A program made the position numbers and the translations under genes. From assembly GCA_019749805.1 (NCBI GenBank), contig JAIEPH010000061.1, positions 1 through 56,174 on the forward strand: a stretch of 56,174 nt of DNA, written 5' to 3'. Below, one piece after another: positions 16,809 through 27,167 of this stretch; position 1 is the stretch's first letter, and the number at the start of each line of letters is the position of its first letter. The notes beneath the pieces were generated by a model, which made no database searches, was not told the DNA's origin, and saw only the letters and a list, made by a program, of their open reading frames with translations. Source of the stretch: Mycobacteriaceae bacterium. Lineage in GTDB: Bacteria; Actinomycetota; Actinomycetes; Mycobacteriales; Mycobacteriaceae.

Positions 16809-17621
16809 ATGGCCAATCCGTTCACCAAGGCGTGGAAGTACCTGATGGCGCTCTTCAGCTCCAAGGTCGATGAGTACGCCGATCCGAAGGTGCAGATCCA
16901 GCAGGCCATCGAGGAGGCCCAGCGCCAGCACCAGGCGCTGACCCAGCAGGCCGCCCAGGTCATCGGCAATCAGCGTCAGCTGGAGATGCGGCTCAACCGC
17001 CAGCTCGCCGATATCGAAAAGCTTCAAGTCAACGTCCGCCAGGCCCTGACGCTGGCCGACCAGGCGACCGCCGCCGGCGATGCCGCGAAAGCCACCGAGT
17101 ACACCAATGCCGCCGAGGCGTTTGCCGCGCAGCTGGTGACGTCGGAGCAGAGCGTCGAGGACCTCAAGTCCCTGCACGATCAGGCGCTGCAGGCCGCCGG
17201 GCAGGCCAAGAAGGCGGTGGAGCAGAACGCGATGATGCTGCAGCAGAAGATCGCAGAGCGCACCAAGCTGCTCAGCCAACTCGAGCAGGCCAAGATGCAG
17301 GAGCAGGTCAGTGCATCGCTGCGGTCGATGAGCGAGCTCGCCGCGCCCGGCAGCACGCCGAGCCTCGATGAGGTCCGCGACAAGATCGAACGGCGCTACG
17401 CCAACGCGATCGGCTCCGCCGAGCTGGCCCAGAACTCCGTGCAGGGCCGGATGATGGAGGTGCAGTCGGCCAGCGTGCAGATGGCCGGACACTCGCGGCT
17501 CGAACAGATCCGTGCGTCAATGCGCGGTGAGCAGTTGCCGGCGGGCGGTAACGCCGCAGCCGCGCCTGCCGCGCCGGCTGCCAACCCCCAGGCGGCACCG
17601 GAAAACCCGCTGTCGCAGTAA
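16809..17621 (+). CDS. pspA: Phage-shock protein A homologue (35-kDa antigen)
   Basis: A 270-residue PspA/IM30 family protein, almost entirely alpha-helical coiled coil (residues 25-220) starting MANPFTKAWKYLMALFSSKVDEYADPKVQ. It binds the inner face of the cytoplasmic membrane, stabilises it under stress and holds ClgR in check in M. tuberculosis. The C-terminal 35 residues are an Ala/Pro-rich tail. It sits 114 bp after clgR and 17 bp before pspM. Confidence 0.95.
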   Translation: MANPFTKAWKYLMALFSSKVDEYADPKVQIQQAIEEAQRQHQALTQQAAQVIGNQRQLEMRLNRQLADIEKLQVNVRQALTLADQATAAGDAAKATEYTNAAEAFAAQLVTSEQSVEDLKSLHDQALQAAGQAKKAVEQNAMMLQQKIAERTKLLSQLEQAKMQEQVSASLRSMSELAAPGSTPSLDEVRDKIERRYANAIGSAELAQNSVQGRMMEVQSASVQMAGHSRLEQIRASMRGEQLPAGGNAAAAPAAPAANPQAAPENPLSQ

Positions 17622-17638
17622 CTTCGTGAGGAACAGGT

Positions 17639-18457
17639 GTGAATTCGCGAGCCAGTAGACCGGAGGCGTGGCGCTCGTTGGCGCAGCGCGGTGTGGACAC
17701 CGCCGCGGAGTGGTCCGATGTGCTGGCCGAAAAGCTGAACGCCGCAGCGGATCCGCGCGCCAAACTGTTGCGCAAGCGACGCTGGGCCCTGCGGCTCGGC
17801 GTGTTCTTCACGGTGTCGTCGCTGTTCTGGATCGGTGTCACCGGACTGCTGTCGGCGTGGGAAACCCCGTTCTGGGCACTGTTCATCCCGGCTCCCATCG
17901 CGGTCGGCGCCGCATTCCTGGCGACGCTGTCGTTCCTCCGCTACCGCTGGCTGCGCGGTGAACCGTTGCCGCCGCAGCGGTCCCGTACCGCTCGACGGCT
18001 GCCGGCGTGGGGTTCGGCCGCCCGTCAGCCGATGGCCGCGCTGGCGGCCTCAGAACGTGGTCTGTTCTCGCTTCTCGGGGTGATGGAGCGCGGTCGGCTG
18101 CTGCCCGCCGACGAGCTTCGTGAGCTGACGGCCGCGGCCAACCAGACCGCCGCCACGATGACCGCGACCGCGAACGAGGTGGTGTCGATGGAGCGCACGA
18201 TCAGCTCCGCACCGCAGTCGCGCGCGCATTTGGCGCCGACGATTCAGGCCTTCACCGCTCAGCTGCAGCAAGGTAGCCGTCAGTACAACGAAATGGTGAC
18301 CGCGGCAGCGCAATTGGTGTCGGCGGCCAACACCGGATCGATGTCGAGCTCACCGATGGCCCAACAGCGCTACCGCAACGAGCTGTCGAACGCGACCGAT
18401 CGGCTGCTCGGATGGGCGCAGGCCTTCGACGAACTCGGCCACCTGCGCCGGGCCTAG
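17639..18457 (+). CDS. pspM: PspM-like membrane protein (Rv2743c homologue)
   Basis: A 272-residue protein with two membrane helices at about residues 52-72 and 78-100 separated by a short ETP turn, followed by a long soluble helical C-terminus rich in Ala, Gln and Thr. In M. tuberculosis PspM docks PspA at the membrane. The start is GTG 17639 behind the ribosome site GAGGAA. The stop overlaps that of the convergent DUF5313 gene in a CTAG. The partner gene pspN (Rv2742c) is not found downstream. Confidence 0.85.
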   Translation: MNSRASRPEAWRSLAQRGVDTAAEWSDVLAEKLNAAADPRAKLLRKRRWALRLGVFFTVSSLFWIGVTGLLSAWETPFWALFIPAPIAVGAAFLATLSFLRYRWLRGEPLPPQRSRTARRLPAWGSAARQPMAALAASERGLFSLLGVMERGRLLPADELRELTAAANQTAATMTATANEVVSMERTISSAPQSRAHLAPTIQAFTAQLQQGSRQYNEMVTAAAQLVSAANTGSMSSSPMAQQRYRNELSNATDRLLGWAQAFDELGHLRRA

Positions 18458-18870
18458 ACGTCGTGCGAGCTCGACGGTCCTGAGCGCGGCCCGTAGCGCT
18501 CGATATACGCCTCGTGGACGTGGGCGTTCTTCTGGCGGGAGAGTGCGTCGACGAGGTTCGGGTCCAGACCGTGCTTTCGCAGCATGTGCCGTCGCCAGAC
18601 CTTGTTGAGTGCGTGTGAGAAGAACACGAATGGAATCAGGATCGGCAGCGTCATCGACAGGTGCACGTCCAACGTGGTCGGGATGAACCAGAACGGGATC
18701 AGGATGACGAACGCCGGAATGAAGACGCGAATCATCATGCGGACCGTAGCGCCCTTGCCGGCCAGGTCGTTGCGCACCCAGTCGTGCATGGCGGCCGGCA
18801 GCGCTCTGCCGTAGCAGTAGCCGATGTATTCAACGAAGTTCGGCCGCGTGCGCGCGGGTTCGGTGTTCAT
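18454..18870 (-). CDS. DUF5313 family membrane protein
   Basis: A 138-residue protein with N-terminal NFVEYIGYCYGRALPAAMHDWVRNDL, which is the DUF5313 signature, and two membrane segments near residues 45-85 (FIPAFVILIPFWFIP and LPILIPFVFFSHAL). The C-terminus is charged. The start at 18870 removes a short unsupported extension. Function is unknown. It occupies the place of pspN and PE_PGRS47 in the M. tuberculosis order, convergent with pspM. Confidence 0.75.
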   Translation of the reverse strand: MNTEPARTRPNFVEYIGYCYGRALPAAMHDWVRNDLAGKGATVRMMIRVFIPAFVILIPFWFIPTTLDVHLSMTLPILIPFVFFSHALNKVWRRHMLRKHGLDPNLVDALSRQKNAHVHEAYIERYGPRSGPSSSHDV

Positions 18871-18900
18871 ATCGAGCCCGAATGATAGCAATGCGGCAGG

Positions 18901-19341
18901 CTACATGGTCGCACGCAAGGACGGGAACACCGTCGCGGCGACTCCCCGGACGGTCCCCTTCAGGAAGTCCAGCGTGTCGAAATAGTCTCGCCACAGGGTG
19001 ATCCGCCCCGCATGCACCTCGAACACCCCGCACACCCAGAACTGGATGCGCAGCGGTCCGAACACAATCGCGTCGGTGCGCTCGGTCAACACCGCATTGC
19101 CCTCGGCGGCGATCCGGTGAATCTTCACCTCGAAGCCCATGCGGCCTTCGCCCCGTCTCATCATGCCGACGATGCGTTCGCGGCCCCTGATCGTAGGGAA
19201 TCCGACGTTCTGCCATTCGATGGTGTCCGCCAGCGAGCGGTCGACGGTGTCGAAGTCCTCGTCCTGAAGGGCGTAGAGGAACGTCTCGACGACACGGACA
19301 TTGTCGAGGTCGGGTCTTACTCCAGATGCCTGGTCAGTCAT
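18901..19341 (-). CDS. ephG: Limonene-1,2-epoxide hydrolase-like protein (EphG)
   Basis: A 146-residue NTF2-fold epoxide hydrolase. The Asp-Arg-Asp catalytic set of the limonene epoxide hydrolase family is visible as Arg88 and Asp90 in TERTD and Asp119 in WRDYFD. The position and size match Rv2740. Physiological substrates may be sterol- or lipid-derived epoxides; this is not determined. It is divergent from the glycosyltransferase gene with a 41-bp gap. Confidence 0.88.
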   Translation of the reverse strand: MTDQASGVRPDLDNVRVVETFLYALQDEDFDTVDRSLADTIEWQNVGFPTIRGRERIVGMMRRGEGRMGFEVKIHRIAAEGNAVLTERTDAIVFGPLRIQFWVCGVFEVHAGRITLWRDYFDTLDFLKGTVRGVAATVFPSLRATM

Positions 19342-19382
19342 GTCTTCAGACTATGGGGCAGCGCTGTGGCATGGTAGGCCCA

Positions 19383-20555
19383 ATGCGCGTCGCGGTCGTT
19401 GCCGGACCCGATCCCGGGCACGCCTTTCCGGCCATTGCGCTGTGCCTTCGCTTCCTGGCCAACGGCGATTCCCCGACGCTTTTGACCGGCACACAGCGGC
19501 TGGCCGTGGCCACCGCGGCAGGCGTCGACGCGGTAGAACTCGTGGGCCTGGACGCGACCGACGCCGACGACGACGCCGACGCAGGCGCCAAGATCAACCA
19601 GCGGGCGGCTCGGATGGCGGTGCTCAACGGACCGCAGCTGACGGAGCTGGCACCGGACCTTGTGGTGTCGGATGTCATCACCGTCGCCGGCGCGTTCGCC
19701 GCCGACCTCCTTGGCCTGCCCTGGGTCGAACTGAACCCCCAGCCGCTGTATCGACCCTCGAAGGGCCTTCCGCCGATCGGCAGCGGGCTGGCGCCCGGCG
19801 TCGGCATCCGCGGCAAGGTCCGCGACACCGTCTTACGGGCGATGTCCGCGCGGTCATGGCGCGAGGGACTGCGGCAGCGGCAGGCGGCGCGGGCTGAGAT
19901 CGGTTTGCCCGCAGTCGACCCGGGTCCACAGCGACGGCTGATAGCCACGCTGCCCGCCCTGGAGATGCCGCGCCCCGACTGGCCGTCCGAGGCGGTGATC
20001 GTCGGGCCCCTGCACTTCGAACCCACGTCGTCAGAACTGCCGATTCCGCCCGGCTCCGGCCCGGTGGTGGTCGTCGCGCCGTCGACGGCGACGACCGGTG
20101 CCCACGGTCTGGCCGAACTTGCCCTGGACACGCTGGTCCCCGGCGAGGCCCTCCCCGACGGGTCGCGGGTCGTGGTGTCGCGGCTGGGCGGTTCCGCTGC
20201 GCCGGTGCCGCCGTGGGCCGCGGTCGGGCTGGGACGCCAGGACGTACTGTTGTCCAGCGCCGACGTGGTGATCTGCGGTGGCGGGCACGGCATCGTGTCC
20301 AAGTCACTGCTCGCGGGCGTACCACTGGTGGCGGTGCCCGGCGGTGGCGATCAATGGGAGATCGCCAATCGTGTTGTGCGCCAAGGTAGTGGGGTCCTGG
20401 TCCGCCCATTGACCGCGGAGGGGTTGGCGGCCGCGGTGCGTGAGGTGCTGTCGTCACCGTCGTATCGTGCGGCCGCGCGAGACGCAGCCGCGACCCTGGC
20501 CGACGTCGACGATCCGGTACGGGTGTGCCATGAAGCGGTCGGTCCGACGGCGTAG
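19383..20555 (+). CDS. UDP-glycosyltransferase-like protein (Rv2739c homologue)
   Basis: A 390-residue GT-B fold protein starting MRVAVVAGPDPGHAFPAIAL. The nucleotide-sugar domain near residues 290-330 has the GT1 pattern DVVICGGGHGIVSKSLLAGVP followed by GGGDQWEIANRV, matching the MurG/UGT family donor site. The acceptor and sugar are unknown. The next gene, DUF3046, starts 10 bp after its stop. Confidence 0.82.
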   Translation: MRVAVVAGPDPGHAFPAIALCLRFLANGDSPTLLTGTQRLAVATAAGVDAVELVGLDATDADDDADAGAKINQRAARMAVLNGPQLTELAPDLVVSDVITVAGAFAADLLGLPWVELNPQPLYRPSKGLPPIGSGLAPGVGIRGKVRDTVLRAMSARSWREGLRQRQAARAEIGLPAVDPGPQRRLIATLPALEMPRPDWPSEAVIVGPLHFEPTSSELPIPPGSGPVVVVAPSTATTGAHGLAELALDTLVPGEALPDGSRVVVSRLGGSAAPVPPWAAVGLGRQDVLLSSADVVICGGGHGIVSKSLLAGVPLVAVPGGGDQWEIANRVVRQGSGVLVRPLTAEGLAAAVREVLSSPSYRAAARDAAATLADVDDPVRVCHEAVGPTA

Positions 20556-20565
20556 GTTGGGCGAC

Positions 20566-20760
20566 GTGCGGTTGACGGAATTCAACGAACTCGTCGAGGG
20601 ACAGTTCGGGTCGGTGCGCGGCGCTTCGTTGCTCGTTGATCACGTTTTGACTGGTATCGGCGGGCGCACCCCCGCGCAAGCCATCGAGGATGGCGTCGAC
20701 CCGCGTGATGTCTGGCGCGCGCTGTGCGCGGACTTCGACGTCCCGCGCGACCAGTGGTGA
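20566..20760 (+). CDS. DUF3046 protein (Rv2738c homologue)
   Basis: A 64-residue protein starting at GTG 20566: RLTEFNELVEGQFGSVRG then LGGRTPAQAIEDG-like and a closing WRALCADFDVPRDQW. DUF3046 is found next to recA across actinobacteria. Here its usual neighbour recA is 14.5 kb away because the hydrogenase cluster lies between them. Only 3 bp separate its stop from that of the convergent last hydrogenase-operon gene. Function is unknown. Confidence 0.9.
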   Translation: MRLTEFNELVEGQFGSVRGASLLVDHVLTGIGGRTPAQAIEDGVDPRDVWRALCADFDVPRDQW

Positions 20761-20763
20761 CCC

Positions 20764-21459
20764 TCAGGTCCGTCTGGCAGCGTTGACCAGGTCGAGTGTC
20801 GACTGTGTCGCTACGCCCAGCGCGTTCGCGTCGGCGTCGCTCAGCGACCCGCACACCCAGTCCCAGTGCGCCGATACCGTGTCGCCGGGAGCCGGCGGGG
20901 GGCCCAACGATTCGCCGTTTTTGCTCCAGCGCACCGATTCGACGCGCGGATCGGCCAGCGCCAGCTCGCCGGTATCGAACGACAAGGGGCGACAGACTAT
21001 CTCGGCTTGCTCGCCCGCGACGGAGTCGACAATGCCCCAGCGGATCCGGCAATCCTGCATGACCCGCACCGGCGTCGCCGGATCGCGATCAAGGAAACGG
21101 ATCCAGGGGTAGACGACTAACACGTGAAAACTGTGGTGCGCCAATGCATCTGAGTTCTCAGGAAGATCGTTCAGCAGTCCGGTGACTTGGCCGGCGAAGG
21201 CACTACGCAGGCGTGACAACAACTCGGCGGGGTCAACCTTGTCCAGTAAGGGCCCGCCGATCCAATAGCTGCGCACGACGTCGTCATCGAGCGGATCGGC
21301 GATCCCCGCTGCATCGGCAATGGCCTGTAGATACGGCCACGCGCCGTCGAATTCGTGCGCATGTGAGGCCAACTCGGTATGAGCAACATCGACGGGTCCG
21401 CAATAGCCCAGTTCGTTCGGCGGGAAGGCGTAGCAGGCGAAGGTCTCGTGCCCGCTCAT
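20764..21459 (-). CDS. DUF6390 family protein, last gene of hydrogenase operon
   Basis: A 231-residue protein with N-terminus SGHETFACYAFPPNELGYCGP and the conserved blocks SYWIGGPLLDKV and HHSFHVLVVYPWIRFL. I recognise it as the DUF6390 type found beside hypE in actinobacterial hydrogenase clusters; the name is from memory. It starts directly at the hypE stop (TGA then ATG). No membrane segment or metal motif is clear, though His and Cys residues are conserved in the N-terminal part. It may be a maturation accessory; the role is unknown. Confidence 0.7.
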   Translation of the reverse strand: MSGHETFACYAFPPNELGYCGPVDVAHTELASHAHEFDGAWPYLQAIADAAGIADPLDDDVVRSYWIGGPLLDKVDPAELLSRLRSAFAGQVTGLLNDLPENSDALAHHSFHVLVVYPWIRFLDRDPATPVRVMQDCRIRWGIVDSVAGEQAEIVCRPLSFDTGELALADPRVESVRWSKNGESLGPPPAPGDTVSAHWDWVCGSLSDADANALGVATQSTLDLVNAARRT

Positions 21460-22531
21460 TCAGCAGATCCGCGGTAGTTGTTCGCCGATGGGCAGGTCGA
21501 CGACGCGGGTGCCGCCCAATGCTGTCTTGGCGGACACCATTCCGGGGTGCTCGGCGACACAGCGACCGATCACCGTGGCACGGCCGCCGAGCGGATGTGT
21601 TCGCATGGCGGCGAGCACTCGATCGGCGTCGGCCGGTGGAACGAATGCGAGCAGCTTGCCTTCGTTGGCCACGTAGAGCGGGTCGAGACCCAGCAGGCCG
21701 CAAGCGTCGCGCACCTCGGCCGGAATCGGGAATGCCCGTTCGTCCAGCGAGATTCCGACGCGGGCCGCCTTGGCGATCTCATTCAGCGTCGCCGCGACGC
21801 CACCTCTGGTCGGATCGCGCAGCACGTGGATGTCGGCACCGGTGTCGATCATCGCGGCGACCAGTCCGTGCAGTGGGGCGGTGTCGCTCGCGACGGTGGT
21901 ACCGAACTCCAATCCTTCTCGACAGCTCATCACCGCGACACCGTGTACTCCGATGTCGCCGCTGACGATCACGACGTCACCCTCCGTGGCGCGCTGCGGC
22001 CGGATGTCCGCGCGCTCGTCGATCAGACCGATGCCCGCGGTGTTGAGGTAGACGCCGTCCCCGTGGCCGGCATCGACCACTTTGGTATCACCGGTGACCA
22101 GCTTGACACCTGCCGCCATCGCCGCAGTTCCGACCGCCTGGGCGACATGTGCAAGCTCATCCAGGGAAGTGCCCTCTTCGAGAATGAACGCAGTGGAGAG
22201 CACCATCGGCCGTGCTCCAGCCATCGCCAGATCGTTGACGGTGCCGTTCACTGCGAGATCACCGATCGTGCCGCCCGGAAAGGCCAGGGGTTTGACGACG
22301 AAAGAATCGGTCGAGAATGCCAGCCGCACATTGCCGACCTCCAGCACTGCGGAATCGCCCATTGCCGCATCGGCTGCGGGCCCGAACGCCGGCAGGAACA
22401 GGTGCTCGATGAGTTCGGCCGACATCGCCCCACCGCCGCCGTGTCCCATCACGATGTTGGGCGAGTTCCGCAGGGGGGCGGGACAAACCCACGATTCCAT
22501 GTCGATATTGGCGCCGGTATCCGCAGGCGTA

Positions 22532-22539
<8 letters not shown>
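21460..22539 (-). CDS. hypE: Hydrogenase expression/formation protein HypE
   Basis: Dehydrates the carbamoyl group carried on its C-terminal cysteine to a cyanide ligand for the Fe centre, using ATP. The 359-residue protein ends PRIC, the required C-terminal motif. PurM-like ATP-binding features are HGGGGAMSAELI, AFSTDSFVV, GDTKVVD and DPTRGGVAATLNEIA. It starts at GTG 22539, overlapping hypD by 8 bp. Confidence 0.96.
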
Positions 22540-23628
<1,089 letters not shown>

Positions 23629-23632
<4 letters not shown>

Positions 23633-23952
23633 GGCTTCACTCCAGAATTTCCGTTTGGTGGTGAGTTGGGATTGTCGACGCCTGCCTGTTTGGCGGCCAG
23701 TTCGAAACCATCGGTGAACTCCTCCTTGAGCACCCCGAGGTGTTCGAATTCGGCGAGTGTCCGCATCGCTGATTCCTCGTCGAGCCGTTGAAGCGCGAAA
23801 CCGACATGGACGACGACGTATTGGCCGACCTCCGCATCAGGGATGTATTCAAGGCAGACGTCCTTCTTGATTCCGCCGAAATCGACGACCGACATCAGGG
23901 TGCCGTCACGGTCGTCGATGCTGACAATTTTGCCCGGTACCGCCAAGCACAT
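23629..23952 (-). CDS. hypC: HypC-family maturation chaperone, second copy
   Basis: A 107-residue HypC. The N-terminal MCLAVPGKIV has the essential Cys2, followed by the beta-barrel segment VGQYVVVHVGFAL. It differs from the other copy (92 residues) by a longer C-terminus that ends in an Asn/Pro/Gly-rich stretch. Its overlap with hypD suggests it is the HypD partner, while the other copy is next to the protease. It lies 16 bp after hypF. Confidence 0.93.
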
Positions 23953-23968
23953 CAGCGGCCTCCCTTCC

Positions 23969-26257
23969 TCATGAGGAATTCCCCACCATCAGTTGTCCCA
24001 ATGCGATTCCGCCGTCGTTCGGCGGCACCAAACGGTGAGTGATCACGTTGAATCCCTCGGCCTGCAGGCCGCGTACGGCCAGGCGTAACAGCAATGCGTT
24101 CTGAAAGACTCCACCCGACAGCGCGACGGTCGGCGTATCTGGCACCGCAGCGGTGGCCAGGCGAACGATCACATCCGCCACTGCGCGGTGGAACCGCGCG
24201 CCGACCACACCTGCGGCCACTCCGGATCGGATGTCGGTGACAACCGCCTCGATGACAGGTGTCGGATCGATCAACGCAGGTGATTGGGTGAGGTCGATGG
24301 AGAATTGGTACGTGGCTGCGCCGCAGGCCGCGTCGCGGGAAATCCCCTCCAGCTCGATCGCCGCCTGTGCTTCGTAGGCGACAGTTTGGCGCACGTCGAC
24401 CAGCGCGGCCACGGCGTCGAACAGCCGTCCCATGCTGGACGTGGGTGCGCAACCCAGCCCGGTCTCGAGCTGATGAGCCAATACGCGCCGCTCATCCGTC
24501 GGGCAGGCCCGCACGGGCGCGAGGTCCTCATCCCAGGCCATTCCCGCCGCCCACATGTGCGCCAGCGCCATCCGATACGGCCGCAGGACGCTCACGTCCC
24601 CGCCGGGCAACGGTACGTACCGCAGGTGTGAAAGCCGCCGGTAGCCCTTGTAATCGGCGAGCAGCAGTTCGCCGCCCCACACGGCGTTGTCGGGCCCGTA
24701 GCCGGTTCCGTCGAAGGCGAATCCGAGTACCGGCTGCGACCCGTCCAGGCCGTGTTCGGTCATGACCGAGGCGATATGAGCGTGGTGGTGCTGAACCGTC
24801 CGGATGGGCCGGCCCGCAGCGTTTCGGTGCGCCCATGCGGTTGACCGGTACAGCGGATGGGCGTCGGCGACAAGCACTTCCGGTTCGACACCGGTGAGTG
24901 CCTGCAGGTGGTCTCGTGCCGAGTCGAAGGCCGCCAACGTCGACAGGTCGTCCATATCGCCGATGTGCTGGCTGAGCCACGCGTACTTTCCCTCGGCGAC
25001 TGCCAGTGTGTTCTTGAGGTCGGCGCCGACCGCGAGGGTGGGCGGCAGCGCAACCGGCAGCGCGACGGGCAGCGGTGCGTATCCGCGGGAGCGCCTGATC
25101 GGCAATTCGCCTTGGTCGACGACCCGCACGACGGAGTCGTCACACGGAACCAGGATCGTCCGGTCGTGCATCAGCCATGCATCGGCCAGCTGCGAAAGTC
25201 GTTCCAGCGCATCGCCGTCTGCGTAGCAGATCGGCTCTCCGCCCAGGTTGCCCGATGTCATCACGAGTGCGACGGGGCCCGGTTCGTCGCCGGGGAGGCC
25301 GAACAGCAGCGCATGCAGTGGCGTGTAGGCGAGCATGACGCCAAGGTCCGGATTGTGCGGGGCCACGGCGTCGGCGACGGCGGCATCCTCCCGGCGCGGG
25401 ATCAGCACGATCGGCCGTTGCGCACCGGACAGCAGTCGCGCCGATTCGTCATCGATCTCGGCGATGGTGCGTGCGGTCGCCACGTCCGAGACCATCACCG
25501 CGAACGGCTTGTCCCCGCGTCGCTTTCGCGTGCGTAGCTCGGCTACCGCACGCTCGTTGGCGGCATCGCAGGCAAGGTGGTATCCGCCGATGCCCTTGAC
25601 GGCGACGATGCCGCCGTCGCTCAGCAGTCGCCGCGCCTGTCGCAGCGCGCCTTCGGATTCGGCAGACCGGCCGTCGCGGGCCTGGTAGTGCAGCGCGGGT
25701 CCGCATTTCGGACAGCACACGGGTTGGGCGTGGAATCGTCGATCAGCTGGATCGTGGTATTCGGCCGCACAGTCGGCGCACATCATGAAGGGCGCCATGC
25801 TCGTGGACGCGCGGTCGTAGGGTAGCGACGCGATGATGGTGAATCGCGGGCCGCAGTTGGTGCAGTTGATGAATGAGTGCCGGTAACGCCTGTTGCTCGG
25901 ATCGCTCTGCTCAGCAGCGCATTCGGCACACATGGCGACGTCGGGGGAGGCCAGCGTGCGGCCCGTAGCTGATCGGGACGTATCCGCGATGGTGAAACCG
26001 GTTCCGCCGACGACCGCGACATCGGCGGTCTCGATCGATTCGATCACGGCCAGTGGCGGCGGTCGGTCCCGTAGGCGGGTGAGGAAGGCGTCGATCTGAT
26101 CGGCGCCACCCTCCACCTCGATCACGGCGCCGGAACTGTCATTGCGTACGGATCCGGACAGGCCGAACGCGGCCGCGCACGCGTAGACGAACGGCCGGAA
26201 CCCGACTCCTTGAACGACGCCGTGCACGCAGACACGGAGCCTGCGTCGGCCGGTCAT
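23969..26257 (-). CDS. hypF: Carbamoyltransferase HypF
   Basis: Makes carbamoyl-adenylate from carbamoyl phosphate and ATP and transfers it to HypE. The 762-residue protein is full length: acylphosphatase domain with HGVVQGVGFRPFV (residues 12-24), two zinc-finger pairs near 109-190 (CAEC, CTNC, CADC, CPKC), a YrdC-like domain, and the Kae1-like domain with the metal site QHHHAHIAS. It overlaps the upstream hypC by 4 bp (ATGA). Confidence 0.96.
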   Translation of the reverse strand: MTGRRRLRVCVHGVVQGVGFRPFVYACAAAFGLSGSVRNDSSGAVIEVEGGADQIDAFLTRLRDRPPPLAVIESIETADVAVVGGTGFTIADTSRSATGRTLASPDVAMCAECAAEQSDPSNRRYRHSFINCTNCGPRFTIIASLPYDRASTSMAPFMMCADCAAEYHDPADRRFHAQPVCCPKCGPALHYQARDGRSAESEGALRQARRLLSDGGIVAVKGIGGYHLACDAANERAVAELRTRKRRGDKPFAVMVSDVATARTIAEIDDESARLLSGAQRPIVLIPRREDAAVADAVAPHNPDLGVMLAYTPLHALLFGLPGDEPGPVALVMTSGNLGGEPICYADGDALERLSQLADAWLMHDRTILVPCDDSVVRVVDQGELPIRRSRGYAPLPVALPVALPPTLAVGADLKNTLAVAEGKYAWLSQHIGDMDDLSTLAAFDSARDHLQALTGVEPEVLVADAHPLYRSTAWAHRNAAGRPIRTVQHHHAHIASVMTEHGLDGSQPVLGFAFDGTGYGPDNAVWGGELLLADYKGYRRLSHLRYVPLPGGDVSVLRPYRMALAHMWAAGMAWDEDLAPVRACPTDERRVLAHQLETGLGCAPTSSMGRLFDAVAALVDVRQTVAYEAQAAIELEGISRDAACGAATYQFSIDLTQSPALIDPTPVIEAVVTDIRSGVAAGVVGARFHRAVADVIVRLATAAVPDTPTVALSGGVFQNALLLRLAVRGLQAEGFNVITHRLVPPNDGGIALGQLMVGNSS

Positions 26258-26532
26258 GGGAACGCCCTGTCTATCCGGCTGGGGACGTCTCCTGTTTCGC
26301 CGCCCCTGCCCATCATCTCCAGGCCGGCCATCGCGGCGTCGGCACCCGCTTTGTCGGTTTTCTCGACGACGAATCCCATGTGGATGATCACCCAGTCGCC
26401 GGCGTCGAATGTCTCCTCGGGCAGCATGCCGATGTTCACCTTGCGGTTCTCGCCCGCGACGTTGACCAGGGCCAGCTGATCACCGTAGCCCTCCAGCATT
26501 CGCACCACCTGTCCTGGGATCCCGAGACACAT
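26254..26532 (-). CDS. hypC: HypC-family maturation chaperone, first copy
   Basis: A 92-residue HypC. MCLGIPGQVVRM carries the N-terminal Cys2 needed to bind HypD and the large subunit precursor; NIGMLPEETFDAGDWVIIHMGFVVEKTD is the conserved core (residues 34-60). It starts 4 bp after the protease stop and overlaps hypF. With a second hypC 2.3 kb downstream, one copy may chaperone the HhyL precursor and the other work with HypD. Confidence 0.94.
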   Translation of the reverse strand: MCLGIPGQVVRMLEGYGDQLALVNVAGENRKVNIGMLPEETFDAGDWVIIHMGFVVEKTDKAGADAAMAGLEMMGRGGETGDVPSRIDRAFP

Positions 26533-26536
26533 CGTT

Positions 26537-27028
26537 TCAGCCCTCCGCACGTGCCGGCGAGCGGACGGCAAGGACGGACAGCACGTCGTTGATGGCCGCG
26601 ACCGCCGCCGGCACCGCCGCGGCGACCGACTCCGACAGGCCCATGCCCTCATCGATGTTCTCGACTTCGCAGCCGATGACGATCGTCTTGGGTGCAGTCC
26701 CGCCCAGTGCAGTGAGTGTGGCGAACACGGCCGCCGGGTCCATGCTGTGTGCTTCGAGACCGGCGGTGGACGAAAGGGTTTCGTGGTCAGCCTCGAAGAT
26801 GTGAAGTGTCCCGGGTGCCCCGCGATCGGGCAGGGCATCGACGAGGACGAGCGCGTGCCACTCCTCGAGGAGGTCGTAGGCGAGGTGCATGCCCCTGATT
26901 CCATAGTCCACCGGGTGCACGTCGGCGCCCAGGCCCCGACCGACGACATGGCGCATCACCTCGGGTCCGAACCCGTCGTCTCCGAGGAAGATGTTGCCGA
27001 TACCGGCGACCAGGATGCGGGCTGTCAT
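26537..27028 (-). CDS. [NiFe] hydrogenase maturation endopeptidase (HyaD/HupD family)
   Basis: Removes the C-terminal tail of the large subunit after nickel insertion. The 163-residue protein has the family start VAGIGNIFLGDDGFGPEV, and the three nickel-sensing residues are present: Glu23, Asp64 (VLVDALPD) and His94 (LEAHSMDP). It sits between the 39-aa membrane peptide and hypC. Its substrate is presumably HhyL, the only hydrogenase large subunit in the window. Confidence 0.93.
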   Translation of the reverse strand: MTARILVAGIGNIFLGDDGFGPEVMRHVVGRGLGADVHPVDYGIRGMHLAYDLLEEWHALVLVDALPDRGAPGTLHIFEADHETLSSTAGLEAHSMDPAAVFATLTALGGTAPKTIVIGCEVENIDEGMGLSESVAAAVPAAVAAINDVLSVLAVRSPARAEG

Positions 27029-27047
27029 CTGGTTGACGAACTCCCAA

Positions 27048-27167
27048 CTACATGTTGCGTATCTTCATGTACCGTCGCACATCTGGGATGGAGCGGAGCC
27101 CGATCACGACCCCGCCCACAACGACGACGGCCACGACACCGGTGGCTAACCAACCAATTACATCCAT
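27048..27167 (-). CDS. 39-aa single-span membrane peptide in hydrogenase operon
   Basis: Too short for ordinary gene calling. Two adjacent ATGs lie at 27170 and 27167; I chose the second because the ribosome site AGGAG is 6 nt upstream of it, inside the end of the 463-aa gene. The peptide MDVIGWLATG... has one strongly hydrophobic helix (residues 4-24, rich in Val and Gly) followed by a basic tail, LRSIPDVRRYMKIRNM. This predicts N-out/C-in membrane insertion with the charged tail in the cytoplasm. It may be the DUF6893-type small protein reported in actinobacterial hydrogenase loci, but I am not sure of the name. An anchor for the hydrogenase complex is a reasonable guess. Confidence 0.72.
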   Translation of the reverse strand: MDVIGWLATGVVAVVVVGGVVIGLRSIPDVRRYMKIRNM

